64,000 nt of DNA from Flammula alnicola (Eukaryota; Basidiomycota; Agaricomycetes; Agaricales; Strophariaceae). Made by a program: the position numbers and the translations under genes. Location of the stretch: the NCBI GenBank assembly GCA_015499995.1, contig JADNRV010000014.1, forward strand, positions 310,001 to 374,000, given 5' to 3'. The notes under the pieces were generated by a model. The model saw only the letters and a list, made by a program, of their open reading frames with translations. It was not told where the DNA came from and searched no databases. Positions 28,650-39,548 of the stretch are shown in pieces; within the stretch, counting starts at the first letter, position 1, and each line of letters starts with the position of its first letter.

Positions 28650-30748
28650 CAGGAAAACCCCATCCATCTGGCACTGTCTGGAACGTCTGACAGGTCTGGC
28701 AGGTCTGACGCCAGAAACACGGTTATGCCAGACATCATCAGAAATCTGTATTCACACCACAAATCTGTCAGAAGAAAAAATTCTTCCAGCTTTGTGCCAG
28801 ACTTCCAGACTCCTCAGAATACAGGGATTGTTTTAAGTACTTCAATTCCATTGCGGCAACTATTTGATACCTAAAAACTACGTTACATTTTATTTACTCA
28901 CAGCGAATACAATTCAATGATTCCTTCCGTAGCTGGCGTTGCCTTGGTCAGTTGAATCAGTTTGAGCTTCGTCGTCGTGCTGTATGGAATGTTGGAAAGG
29001 TGAATTCTTAGTGATCAGCAACATGCTGCCGGGAATACTGGTAAGGGCAACAGCAAAAGCAAGGGAGGTGCGAAGAACCGCAGTGATGAGGATTGAGGAG
29101 AGTCGGGAGTTGAGCTCAGGTGTTCAAACGATTTGACAAGTCCGTTCAAACTCCGAGGCACGTGACTTTGTTGATATGGTTGAACTTTGGTCGACGACAA
29201 CTTGAACCTTTCCTTCATCCCCCTCTTGCAGTCACACCACTGGCCCTCAAACACAGAGAGAACAAGAACCTCCGACAGCGCATCATCGTGTTTGTTGGAT
29301 CCCCCCCGGGCGAGGGCGAGGACCGCGACGAGAAAGCGATGGTCAAGCTCGCGAAGAAGCTAAAGAAGAACAACATCGCCGTGGACATCGTAGCGTTCAG
29401 CGACGGTATCGAGGAAGGAGAGGGCGAAAGGATCTTGAAGGCCTTTGTAGATAACATCAACAGTGGCGATAACTCGTACGTTAACCTATTTTGAAATATT
29501 TCCTTGACTGACGCCGCGACAATCTTGCAGACACCTACTAACCGTCGCACCTGGCCCCCACCTCCTTTCAGACATGCTGATCTCTTCACCCATTCTGTCC
29601 GCTGACAGAAGCGCAAGCATCCCTGAAGAACTCGGCGGCACCCGCAGCTGGCGGTCCCAGCACAGCCAACGACTTCGAATTCGGCGTGGATCCAAGCTTG
29701 GATCCCGAGTTGGCGATGGTGCGTATCCCTATTCGATTTCATTGCCCTGTTTCTCACCTACCCGACCTCCTGGTTTTCTCTTATAGGCTCTACGAATGTC
29801 GATGCAAGAAGCGCAGGCCCGAGAAGCAGCCGAAGGCGCGGTACCGCCACACCCCATCTCGCAGATAAGCATCGCTCACTGCCCGACAACACGTAGGATT
29901 GCATAGGATACCTCCTCTGTCTGACAACACATAGAAGATGACACGCCTGCCTGACGAGACATGGTGACAACGTAAGTGGCAAGCCACCCCTCCGCTGCTG
30001 CTAACCCCCTCCTCCTTTTCAGACAGATTATGAAGAGGTGCAGACGACGCCAACAGTGATGCTGACCACCAAATTCAGCATCGAGAGGATAAGGAGGGAA
30101 CTGGTACGTGGCAAGTGACCCCACGCATCGCCGCTAGCCCACTGACTGCCCCTTTTTGTGCAGAACATGCTGTTTGGGGCCTTCGCGTCACCCATTTCCC
30201 TGTCATTCTGTCGCAGGAACGACCATGACGACCCACGAACAACTCTTGATGCACGTACTCGCATGCCCTCTTTTGTGCAGACTGGTACTGAATCCTTGCA
30301 ACGAAGACAGAAAAGACCGCAAAGAAGGATGAGAGGTGCCCCGCTGGGCTAGGGCCATCCCAGTGGTCTTGACATGTCGATTAGCAGTTTACTGATGCAG
30401 GTCGTTTCTTCAGTGCAGGTTTGGAGGGTCTTCCCTGCATACTGACTGCCCGGCTGCCTCTGATTCAATGAGTAGTATAGTATTTTGTAGATTATTTATC
30501 TGAAATACAATTGGATTCGACGATATCATCTTTGTTCTGTTGAAATGTAACGTTACTGAGAGAGACTGGGAGTATGTCATCATAAGTTATTGTGCCGCCA
30601 GAACAGAGATATGGCATCAGAAATGAGTTCTGGACGCAAAATATTTATGGCGTCGGGAGCGTCAATTATGTCGCCATACCATTTATGGCAGTCTGGCAGC
30701 GTCTGGTGTGTCTGGCGCCAGACGAGCCAGACGGATGGAGTTTTCCTG
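28650..30748. mobile_element. hAT-like non-autonomous element carrying an RPN10 fragment
   Basis: A 2,099-bp insertion bounded by inverted ends. The left end reads CAGGAAAACCCCATCCATCT and the right end, reverse-complemented, CAGGAAAACTCCATCCGTCT (18/20 identical). Similarity continues inward for about 60 bp through GTCTGGC-rich sequence (left 28694–28733, right 30691–30732). Flanks are GATCACAT at 28642–28649 and ATGCACAT at 30749–30756, an imperfect 8-bp duplication with CACAT in common. CAGG ends and 8-bp duplications fit hAT-type elements. No transposase frame is present; the interior holds a truncated host gene piece. The reading frame of the recombinase gene is restored when the element and one flank copy are skipped, which supports these borders. 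Confidence 0.65.
29222..29871 (+). pseudogene. RPN10: 5'-truncated RPN10 (26S proteasome ubiquitin receptor) fragment
   Basis: RPN10 binds polyubiquitin in the 19S regulatory particle. The fragment starts inside the VWA domain with LALKHRENKNLRQRIIVFVG, then MVKLAKKLKKNNIAVDIVAF and DGIEEGEGERILKAF. An intron starts at 29476 (GT) and ends at the AG before position 29531. Next come HLLTVAPGPHLLSDMLISSP, a one-frame shift near 29635, then DFEFGVDPSLDPELAM, a second intron, and ALRMSMQEAQAREAAE, i.e. a ubiquitin-interacting motif (DPELAMALRMSMQEAQ). The first half of the VWA domain (start codon, metal-site region) is missing. Introns are retained, so this is a DNA-level copy, not a processed mRNA. 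It lies wholly inside the hAT-like element. Sequence beyond 29871 to about 30120 may hold more decayed 3' part, but I could not read it. Confidence 0.8.
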
Positions 30749-31559
30749 ATGCACATTGCGATGAAGCCAGCGACTGCAGAGGAAGTTCGTCAGCTCGGCG
30801 CCTCTGTGAATGAAAATATCCGTACCTTAGCCACCACTGTCCAGTCAGCCCTTTCGCAAACAAGTATCCCAAAGAATTATCCACAGCCAGTGACGGTAGG
30901 CATCAACACAACGCCAGCAAATGCCATCTCCCATCAGGTCGATCCATTCCAGTCAGGCCCTCCAACGAGCAGCTGCAGCTCTCGCAGTAGATCTGTGTCG
31001 CCATCGACCCTTCCCTTGCCTGGTGTTTCTATTCCTTCCTTGGGCCGTGCAGCTGGTGCCTGGCGACGAGCCCTAAAGCAGTGGACAGAGGTGGACCCAG
31101 AAACGGGGCTTGCCTTGAAGGATTGGCCAGCGAAATGGTATAGTGGCCTGATGAGGGATAAGACAGGAAGTTTGCGCAGTCAGCGAGAGCTTCTATTCAC
31201 GGAGTATCAGCGGTGAGATTTTACACACCTTTTATTCTATCCCACATCCGCTCTGAGCTCATGTTTTATCCAGCTTGGGTGGTAACGACAACCGATTTCT
31301 TGAAGCATACCCTGATGCTAATAGAAGCTTGAACAAGCTTATACAAGAAATCCGCAAGAGGACGCGCCCGCCCAGGGTGAGCAAGAATGGGACACCAGAA
31401 GCCCGGAGTTCAGTTTCACGTAGTGGATCAGAGTCAATGATGACCGATTGAAGGCCCCCTTTATCTTATCTTGCTTCTTATCTTGCTTTATAATTACAAT
31501 GTCTACAATCCAGACTGCATAATACACGGGAAATCTCGAGCCCAAGCATGAATTTTATT

Positions 31560-33180
31560 AGTAACTGTAGCCTAAATGAACCAAACCACAAGAGACAATA
31601 TGTTATCACAAGCGGCATTACCAGTGAGCATGAGTTTTATTAGCAACTATTTTTATCAGTAACTAGCCTAAATGAACCTAAACGCACAAGCAGCATTACC
31701 AGCGAGTTGAAGAATCTTGGCAGCAAGGTATTCGAGGACGGCAGTGAGGTAAACTAGAGAAAGATAAATTCAAAATGAGTTCAAAATGAGTTGACGATGC
31801 CAAACGACACACCTTCTTCAAGAGACGGTGGACACGACCAACAGGGAACAGGAGATCGGCATTGCCTCCAGACGCCTCCAGATGATGATGCACGATATGC
31901 TGCTTCTTATTATCACGAGCGGCATTACCAGTAGTGAGCGAGATATTCGAGGACGGCAGCGAGGTAAACTATAAACTAAGTAAGACAAGGCAGATACGGC
32001 CGACTGGAGCTGTCGACCGAGACTGGTCGAGTTGCTTCTTGTTATCACGGGCGGCATTGCCTCGTTGCTAAGATTCTTGAGGACGGCAGCGAGGTATACT
32101 GGTGAAAATAAAACACACATTGAGCGTAGTTGCCCTTCATTGAGCGTAGTTGCCCTTCTTCAACAGACGGTGGACACGGACTGACAGGGAACTGAAGACC
32201 AGCCTTGGTCGAGCGAGATTGGGACTTGGATGACGATATGTTGCTTCTTATTATCACGGGTGGCGAGGGACAATATGTTGCTCCTTGTTCTTGTTATCAT
32301 GGGCGGCATCGAGAATCTACGTTGCTTCTTGTTATCACAGATGACGAGGGACAATACGTTAATACTTACCTCATTGCTTCTTGTTATCACGGGCGGCATT
32401 GCTAGCTAGCGATCTTCAAGGAGAGTGAGAATCTACGTTGCTTCTTGTTATCACGGATAACGAGGGACACAATACATTAATATGTCACTTGCCTCATTGC
32501 TTCTTGTTATCACGGGCAGCATTGCTAGTTAGCGAGCTTCAAGGAGAGCTTGCGAGAATCTACGTTCTACGTTGCTTCTTGTTATCACAGATGACGAGGG
32601 ACAATATGACGAGGGACAATATGTTAATATGTTACTTACCTCATTGCTTCTCGTTATCACGGGCGGCATTGCTAGTTAGCGAGCTTCAAGGAGAGCTTGC
32701 GAGAATCTACGTTGCTTCTTGTTATCACAGATGACGAGGGACAATACGTTTAATACGCGCGACTTACCTACTTGATACGCGACTTACCTACTTGTTATCT
32801 GACATTGCTTCTTGTTATCACGGGCGGCATTGCCAGCGATCGGCGATATTCAAGGAGAGCTCGAGAATCACTCGAGAATCACTCGAGAATCACTTGAGAA
32901 TCACTTCTTGTTATCACGGACGGCATTGCCAGCAACCGGTGGTATTCAAGGAGAGTATGAGTCCGAGAGTTCGAGAATCTATGTTGCTTCTTGTTATCAC
33001 GGATGACGAGGGACAATACACAATACATTACCTACCTCCTTGTCCTCCTTGTTATCACGGCGAGTTATCACGGGCGCTTGTTATGCGCTTGTTATCACGG
33101 GCGGCATTGGGGCGGCATTGCCAGCCAGATCACGAGCCAGATCACGGCCGGCAGGTATTCACTGTATTCAAGGACGGGTA
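31560..33180. repeat. Minisatellite-like array, CTTCTTGTTATCAC units
   Basis: An array about 1.6 kb long directly after the recombinase gene. The core TTGCTTCTTGTTATCACGGG, often followed by CGGCATTGC, recurs at least 15 times (e.g. near 32036, 32320, 32376, 32436, 32496, 32572, 32644, 32712, 32804, 32900, 32985, 33050–33105). It alternates with a second unit GATGACGAGGGACAATACG. The left part (31560–32130) has longer, more diverged units with GCATGARTTTTATTAG, CCTAAATGAACC and GAGGACGGCAGYGAGGTA. On the minus strand the core reads MPPVITRSN in one frame, but stops and frame jumps occur, so coding is not supported. Units are uneven in length, unlike a simple satellite. Confidence 0.8.
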
Positions 33181-33574
33181 CTGGCTAAAAGCGAACAATA
33201 AGCGAACGATAAATCAGATAAATCAGCGTAGTAACAGACGGTGGACACGATTTGGCCACAAGCGAGATGTCCCAAACCCGAAACGGGAAATTCCCCAAAA
33301 TGACTTCAGGGCTTCAAGGGCCCAGGGGAGAGGCAGGGGAAGGGGAGAGGTTTAGATGGGAGGCGAGAGAATGTGCGGCGCAGGGGCCGAGCGCGAAAAG
33401 AGACGAGAGAAGAAGAGCCCAGAGGAGAGAGGCGGAGGAGAGAGGCGGGAACCGAGCAACCGCGATCCCCGCGATCCCACGCGGATGTGGCAGTGCGTGG
33501 CGGTGCCAGCTGCCTAAACGGGTTCAGGGTTCAAGGGATCCGGGCGCAGCCGGTAAATCATTCGGCATAAGTTC

Positions 33575-33975
33575 CCAAGTGTAAGTTACAATGTAATTTA
33601 CATGTAAATTACCTATTTTTATGCAAGTCCAGAAATCGGCCTTGCATTTTATGCATAAATTTCTCACGTGATTTATTTTGTGGCAAAGGCCTATGTTGGT
33701 CTGTTACGCGTTACATCAACGTTACATCTATGCAGGATAGGCTGAGCACTGGGAGGCACTTTCGTCGGTGAGTGGGTCTAGAGACGTTGGGAGGCGGTTC
33801 GAGCGCGGTTGGAGCACGGTAATCTTATCAGATTACGATTTCTGCAGCCAGCAGGCGGAGTCACGTTTTTCAGCGTGGGAAAATACAGGCTTTGTAAATT
33901 ACGATGTAAATTACATTACATGCCGTCGATAATTGCGGACTTTGTAAATTACATAGTTACATGTAGGCCGAGGAA
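33575..33975. repeat. Candidate MITE with GTAAATTAC-rich inverted ends
   Basis: Left end GTTACAATGTAATTTACA (near 33587) faces a right end that reads GTAACTATGTAATTTACA on the opposite strand (near 33945–33965). Internal copies of GTAAATTAC sit at both sides. No coding frame. The target-site duplication is not resolved, so the borders are approximate. Confidence 0.4.
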
Positions 33976-34105
33976 TAAGTTCCGCAACCCTACTTTGAAC
34001 CAAGCGTGCATGGGAAAGTTGACGGTCACCTGTTCGCGAAGATCTGCCACTTCAACTTGTATGGCCACTGTAGCCGCTTAGCGTTCACTTGAGTCAGGAA
34101 CCTCC

Positions 34106-35507
34106 ATGCCCCCTCATATTCCTCAAGACATCTACGACGAGGTCGTGAGCCACCTTTGGGGCGATGACGATGCACTCCAAGCTTGCTCTCTGACTTGTCG
34201 TGCATTCCTGCCGTCATGTCAACGATTCCTATTTTCGAACATCGTTCTCTTCCCCCCTACGCGCAACTTCAAGAAATTTCCGAACGGGCATCACCTTCAA
34301 CAGCTACTCAAGGCCTCACCTCATCTTTGCAGATATGTCCACTATCTGGAAGTCATTGACTGCTATATAGAAAATGAGTGGCTGTCTCATGACAGAACGC
34401 TCATTTTCTGTCTTCCTCTTCTGTGTAGCCTCAAAGGGCTAGCAATTCGATACCGGGCACCAGTTAGAGGAGGCAACTGGGAGGGTATTGCTCAAGGAGG
34501 CCTTTTGGGCGCACTTCTCGATATTATGCAACTACCGTCCCTGATTTACCTCAGTTTTCAATCCCTACCCCTCGTTATGGTCAATCATTGCCCGAACCTC
34601 AAGCACCTCATAATTTGCTGTTTGACAACGGATTCCGTCATGGGGTATTCGTCCATGCACGATGACTCTGCCAAATCAGTATATTTGGATACTCTCAAAG
34701 TCCAGTTTCTTGACTCGCATGAGCCCATGAGCTCCAACTCCATGTCCCCAACTTGGTTTTCCGACACAATTAACAACACAGCGCTCAATGTGACAAAATT
34801 GAAGAAGCTGCACGCATATGCTGATGGAAATTTAGGGACACATCACGACATGTGGATGCTTTTAAAGCTCTGTGCCGGCTCACTGGAAGAACTTGTGTTC
34901 AGGCCCGCTATGTGGAGTACGTTCATTCAATTTAGGTAAAGCTTCGCCCTGATTTTCTTATTTTGTTCTGTTACAGTTGATGAAGCAGAGGCATCTTCCA
35001 TGGACCCCATTGAGTGGAGCATCCTTACGAACTTGAAAATTTTTTCCACTTTCATCAAAGTTTTCCTTGACGAAGGGGATGCATTTCCATGGTTCATCAG
35101 CATGCTGCGAAAGCAATCAGTATCTGGATCCAGCATTGAAGAATATGTTGTGCAAGTCAACTATGATTTATGTGGTTCAGATGTCGATTTGTCTTGCTGG
35201 AAGGAGGTGATCGATCTGATTTCTAGTCGAAACCGCTTTCCTCGTCTCCGGAAGCTCCATATTCTAATCCACTGTTGCAATCGCAATAAAGAAGAAATCG
35301 TCGCAGAGCTCGAACAATTTTTTGTGGAGCTGACAGCTACCCGACAAGAAGTCGACTGTCAAGTGAGGCTTGTTGATGGTATGTGATGACTCACCCATGT
35401 ATCGACAGTCTTTCTTACCTCTTTGCACAATTGCAGAGCCATCCAGCGACTTTGATGAATTTCCACCAGATATTACCTATACAGGGTTGTCGTTCCTCGA
35501 TTTTTGA
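34106..35507 (+). CDS. F-box protein, copy 1 (intact)
   Basis: Exons 34106–34916, 34977–35378 and 35437–35507 join in frame to 427 aa. The N-terminal F-box MPPHIPQDIYDEVVSHLWGD … LQACSLTCRAFLPSCQRFLF is the short basidiomycete type, often starting (L/I)PQE(I/L). The rest is a leucine-rich-repeat-like scaffold (KGLAIRYRAP, LIYLSFQSLP, LKHLIICCL, LKKLHAYADG, LEELVFRP), typical of SCF substrate adaptors with unknown targets. The closing exon encodes PPDITYTGLSFLDF. Two further copies on the minus strand at 45.6–47.1 and 51.0–52.4 kb share the same three-exon plan. This copy is the most diverged of the three at the level of both gene and 3' flank, and has no break. Confidence 0.75.
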
Positions 35508-36120
35508 TCAATATGCATGGCTGAGCTTCGAATAACAAAGAATTCACGTTCTGTCGCTGGATCGACACCATTATCGATGGTTCGGACCCAAGCCCATGCC
35601 GACGTTTAAGGATGTCAGTCGGACTTCAGTACTTAGCGGAAATGATCGTACAAATGCCTTCTACTAGACAAAAAGATACTGCGTGATGTCACCCCAACCG
35701 GCCAGAATGGACCCATTCATGCCCCACAGACTACCGTGGACCCAGTCGAATCCCAGTGGTTCCTGACAGACGTCAATGCCCTCCATCGCTTGTGATGGTA
35801 CCATTCATTATGCCACATAAGCTCGGAAACGAAACATATCTGCCGTTCACGCTAGGGTTCATAAGCGTCCTCTGCTGTAAGCATTTGTCAATGCTACTTC
35901 TTTCTGTCCCTTGCGCCGCAAGTTGCGCGACACCTGTCAGAGCCTGTGCAGTCTTATTCACAATAATAATCTGCACCTGGATGCCCCAGTATAAATTACT
36001 TAACGTCAAAAGCCTCTACTCTCAAATATAGCATTGAGTCAGGAGCATTGGGGACGAATGGGTTCCAATAAGGTTCATCGGGGGTCAATGGACGCGAACA
36101 TATACTCTGAAATTGATAAG
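35508..36120. repeat. 3' flank of F-box module, copy 1
   Basis: Matches, in inverted orientation, the sequence at about 45000–45634. Shared words include CCACTGGGATTCGACTGGGT, GGTTCGGACCCAAGCCCATG / CATGGGCGTTGGGTCCGAAC and TCAATGGACGCGAACATATA. Frames reading TPVRACA and VCCKHLSM/LCCKHLSM occur in both copies, so a small gene or a relic of one may be part of the module. No function could be assigned. Confidence 0.65.
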
Positions 36121-36965
36121 TACCTGTTCGACCATTGAAATTTGACTCTGACGACCATTGTATGGTCCCTGCAGTGATCCGACGTGGTCACATGATTTTG
36201 ATGGATGATGCCGACGTTGAAGGCGGGTCCCGGGAATGTGTCGGGACGGCGAGGAGGGCGTCGGGAAATTGAATGCATGGAGGTAATTTCAAAGGGATTG
36301 CCATGTGTGGCCGCCATCGTCTCACGACTGATCCCATCAGAGCTGAAGCAACTTAGTAAGCTGAAAGCCAGAGTTGAATGCGAGGCCCTTGCGGGAAGTG
36401 CATTGTGCAAGGCCTACTTAGAAAGGCTACATAGAACTGCCAAGGACTCGGAACTGCGCTGATACCTTCCTTTAAAGAATATACCAAATTCATCTCGTGT
36501 TACGCTCTCGTTAACAATCAGCTCTGTCGATAAGTTGGATGAGATAGCGACATGGCTTTTCAGAATAGAGTGACTTCCAGCAAAATGATTGATCGCAGCC
36601 TACGGGAAAGTTGAAACTGGGTTAAACTTTCTAGCAATCTTCAGGTCTTTATCTGTATGTAATCCTCTCTGTGAGTTACGATTTGTCTGGTGTGGACTCG
36701 CTGAGAACTCCAGTTCGGCAACGTCGTAAATTGCGATGGATTGGTGTTACGTATCGGTTCCCACCCTGTGCGCTATATCAGAACGATTGGTGTCTCCTGA
36801 GGAACAGCAGACTTGCTTCAATAGGGAAGAAATGGCTACAGGATCCGAATACCTTCCATAAAAGGGAATTTTATGAGGTGCGAGCAATCAATTGCAGGGC
36901 AATCCTGGGCGCCTTCTTTGCATTGTCTGTTGTCCTTATATAAACAGTATCCCTTTCTTTCGAAA
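36121..36965. other. Intergenic, no gene seen
   Basis: Leads to the Clp1-like gene. Frames at 36205–36462 (+) and 36075–36410 (−) overlap each other and match no known family. Confidence 0.5.
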
Positions 36966-37037
36966 ATGAGCACCGCCCGCCTCCGAGAACAAGTCCAGCA
37001 GCTCTCCCCTTTCAAATTCACTCGATCGTCACCATGA
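36966..37037 (+). promoter_or_regulatory. uORF overlapping the Clp1-like start codon
   Basis: A 23-codon upstream frame (begins MSTARLREQVQQLSPF) ends with TGA at 37035–37037. This stop overlaps the main ATG at 37034–37036 in an ATGA arrangement. Such an overlap is expected to limit initiation at the main start or require termination-reinitiation. Whether the transcript begins upstream of 36966 cannot be told from sequence. Confidence 0.5.
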
Positions 37038-37974
37038 TTGCTCATCACCACAACAACACCATTCAACTCCAATGTGGTCGCTGCACCCTTACCCACCGCC
37101 CTTCTTCTCCTCGCCGCCATCGTGTCGTCTCTTCTTATAACAGGCGCCTCCACCTGGCTAAAGCACAACGTGTTCCCAAAGTCTCCGCGGTGATGCCCAG
37201 TCCGTCCACGACCCGCATCAGCCTACCACAAACCCTGCCGAGGCCAAACATTAAGGAAATCGACCCTCGGACTCTTCAGGCTATCAGCCCAGAATACAAG
37301 GATGTTCATCCTCAATATGTCCGCGACCAGTTGTCAGAGTGTTCACCATTGTGAGTCAAAACATGTCTGTTCAACTTGTGCGACAGTTTTCTCAATGGTC
37401 TTTCTTTCGCAGAATGGTTGCAGGCCTTCACAGCGCGCAAATCTTTGCACCTGCCTCGCCTCTTCCCAAAGAGCTGCAAGTCCCCATGACCGATGTCATC
37501 TCTATCCCGGCCATCTGCCCTACACACATCCTCGCCTTCGCGACTACAACAACAACGCCAGCGAACGGCCTCCCGCGCACGAAATACACCCTCTACCCCA
37601 TCCACGAGCTCGTCTTCGTCGCCAACTGCAGCTCGTTCCCCGCCCTGCCGCCTTCGTCCGCATCCACACCCGCAGGCAACATGGCCGCGACCGTCACGAT
37701 GCCCGTCGTCAAGCTCGACATCCCCTCCGCGGAGACCTTCCCCGTCCTCCAATCGTATCTCTACACGAAGGACGCCGCGGCTCTGCAGTCGACGCTCCTC
37801 CCTGCGGACTGGGCGTCCAGCATCACGGGCATCGTGCAGCGGGCGATCATGGTGCAGGGGTTCTGGCGGAATGCGTGTGCGTTTGGCGTCGTCGACGCAT
37901 CGGTGTTTGACGTTATCGAGGACTCGTGGGCGCAAATCATCCGTGCGCTCCAGCAAACGACGTCCACATCATGA
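37034..37974 (+). CDS. Clp1-like protein
   Basis: Two exons (37034–37350, 37413–37974), joined in frame. Basidiomycete Clp1 (clampless1) homologues act in the mating-type pathway for clamp-cell formation and dikaryon growth. The N-terminus is basic and disordered. The conserved part starts with RTLQAISPEYKDVHPQYVRD, then LMVAGLHSAQIFAPA, VTDVISIPAICPTHILAF-like text, YTLYPIHELVFVANCSSFPALP, VKLDIPSAETFPVLQSYLYT and a C-terminal helical block IVQRAIMVQGFWRNACAFGV. The length (about 292 aa) is within the family range. Codon use in exon 2 is strongly GC-biased at third positions compared with the neighbours, giving long spurious frames on the opposite strand. The gene is regulated upstream by the overlapping uORF, if transcribed. 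Confidence 0.7.
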
Positions 37975-39548
37975 GTACCTCTACATCGGACTTTTAGGCA
38001 CATTCTCCCTGGGACACTTCTCTATATTTTTATACATTATTGTAAGTAGAAACTCTAAGCATTTGTATGATAGAAACAAACACATGGCATTTCCCCCCTG
38101 TCTGCGTACATAATTATCGTGAAGAACAAGAGGTTTTAGAATGATGTCTCGCGGGCTTCAAGCAGACGGCAATCCTTTATGTCTTGCTCAACGTTATAAG
38201 TCGTTGCCCAAATCTTCGAACAGACAGCGAACAAAACGCGCTGCGTCAAGATTAGACCAAAAGATATTCAGGGGTCAGATGGTATAGCGGTTCTTAAAAA
38301 TTGTTCCCAGGCCCCACTTCATGCGATCCACACCGAATGTTGGTCCCAATAGGTGAACTGGATGGCATTAATTCTAAAATTGACTTTCATATCTAAACTC
38401 GAGCCTAAAATCTGTGTATGTAATAACAAATATTTATACAGTAGAAAGATTTTTCTACCTTTTTTGACAGTTAAATCGTCTTCCTACCAAAAAATTGATC
38501 TGCCAGTTCTGCCGACCTGGCACCTGCCGCTTTGCCGGCATGCCGGCAGAACCCTCCTAAAATAGTTCTGCCCCCTTCACTACATCCGCGTCAGAACAAT
38601 GAGCCTGGCACGACTCGACTCCTTGTCACTTCCAGGTAAGTAGTAGATTGAAGTAAGGTCAAGCAATATCCTTCATCGCTCGAATCCAAGAAATGACTCG
38701 CAGAGCAAAATCACAAGCCCCAATTTATCGATATCACTCAAAACTTGTGAGGAACACATGACGTGAAATTCTATGAAGTACAAGACATTTGCCGAGCCCA
38801 AGGAAACTACATGATGCGGCATAATACATGAGGGCTATCGATGAATCCACGAAACAGAAGAAAAAGATGGCAGAGGCAGTATAAGGATCAAGCAAAGATG
38901 AGGGTTTGACACATACAGAGATATAATGGGAGTTGGAGGAGAAATAAAAATAGAAACGGAGAATATCAAACAAGATGGACTGGGCAAGAGGCGTACGGAC
39001 AGGAGGGAAGAGAGGCCGAGCCGACGGAAAGAGCGAGTTCTTCTGATTGTGTGGTTCCACGAGGCGACAGCAGCAAGAGGAGAGGTTCTGCGGTTCGGGA
39101 TACTAGTAGGACGAATGGCAGATTAGAACTTGATGAGCGTGTTCAGGGCTCGTCCTTCGACGCGTGAATAGAGGCGGAAGGTACTCGTCAGTGCCCGCCG
39201 CCTCCATCCACGACATCGAAACACTGCACTTCCAAAGCGAGGCGAGGATGCTCGTCAGCATCCCAACCCCGCAATGAAAGTGCAATGCGATGAAGTTATC
39301 ATCTCGTCAGATAATACCTCCACCAGACGAGAAGGAACATCGAGAGACTCGTCAGCCTTTCGACGTCCCAGTACCCGACACCAAGACCACGTCTAGGTTG
39401 ACTGTGGCAAAAAGAGCGCCATAGACCAGAGTCCTTTCGCCAACTAGTTGAGATTCGTCGTATCCTCGATTGAAACCAAGCCGCATACCAGTCCAGAAAC
39501 GCTAGCGCAGACAGAGTGAACCAGGAAAGAAGAACCACTCTTCAACGC
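37975..39548. other. Non-coding region
   Basis: 1.6 kb without a supported gene, between the convergent Clp1-like and orphan genes. It holds a perfect 16-bp palindrome TGCCGGCATGCCGGCA at 38533–38548 within a run of CTGCC/GGCAG words (38500–38570). Short frames near 38734–39060 and 39299–39538 have no family signal. Confidence 0.5.

Larger units (their letters stand above)
27059..31451 (+). pseudogene. Crypton-like tyrosine recombinase gene, split by an inserted element
   Basis: 5' exons 27059–27474, 27524–27862, 27919–28067, 28115–28467 and 28534–28649 give a basic N-terminus, a core-binding domain and the catalytic tyrosine recombinase domain. Catalytic residues are visible: Arg in TRCFELLSLQARDL (near 27919), H-x-x-R in TTHSFRRGGAQ (near 28352), Trp in IRWWGGWAIGEH, and Tyr in LIKYLVD (28552–28554). 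The gene is cut at GDHI by the 28650–30748 insertion. Beyond it the frame resumes as IAMKPATAEEVRQLGASVNE, a Ser-rich stretch, then a GCR1_C-like DNA-binding domain (LKDWPAKWYSG … LGGNDNRFLEAYPDA) and ends MMTD at 31451. A YR core plus GCR1_C tail is the Crypton architecture; these enzymes cut and rejoin DNA through the tyrosine. Ignoring the insert and one flanking repeat, the frame is continuous. The gene is broken in this copy but otherwise has no decay. Confidence 0.7.

Noticed and set aside
29215..29757. 180-codon minus frame over the RPN10 fragment
   Set aside because: Antisense shadow; the plus strand carries clear RPN10 text with introns.
31560..33180. CRISPR-like array
   Set aside because: Repeats are spaced, but units and spacers are uneven, spacers are themselves repeats, and the genome is eukaryotic.
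36205..36462. 85-codon plus frame (MMPTLKAGPGNVSGRR…)
   Set aside because: Overlaps an equally long minus frame, with no homologous text or splice context.
37312..37956. Long minus-strand frame (214 codons) opposite the Clp1-like gene
   Set aside because: Shadow frame caused by GC-rich third positions of the Clp1-like exon; no family signal.
37493..38113. Second plus-strand frame of 206 codons over the Clp1-like gene
   Set aside because: Ser/Arg/Pro-rich text typical of an off-frame reading of GC-biased coding sequence.
38278..38340. tRNA-like start (GGGTCAGATGGTATAGCGGTT)
   Set aside because: Resembles a tRNA D-arm/A-box, but no B-box (GGTTCGA) or paired acceptor stem follows within range.
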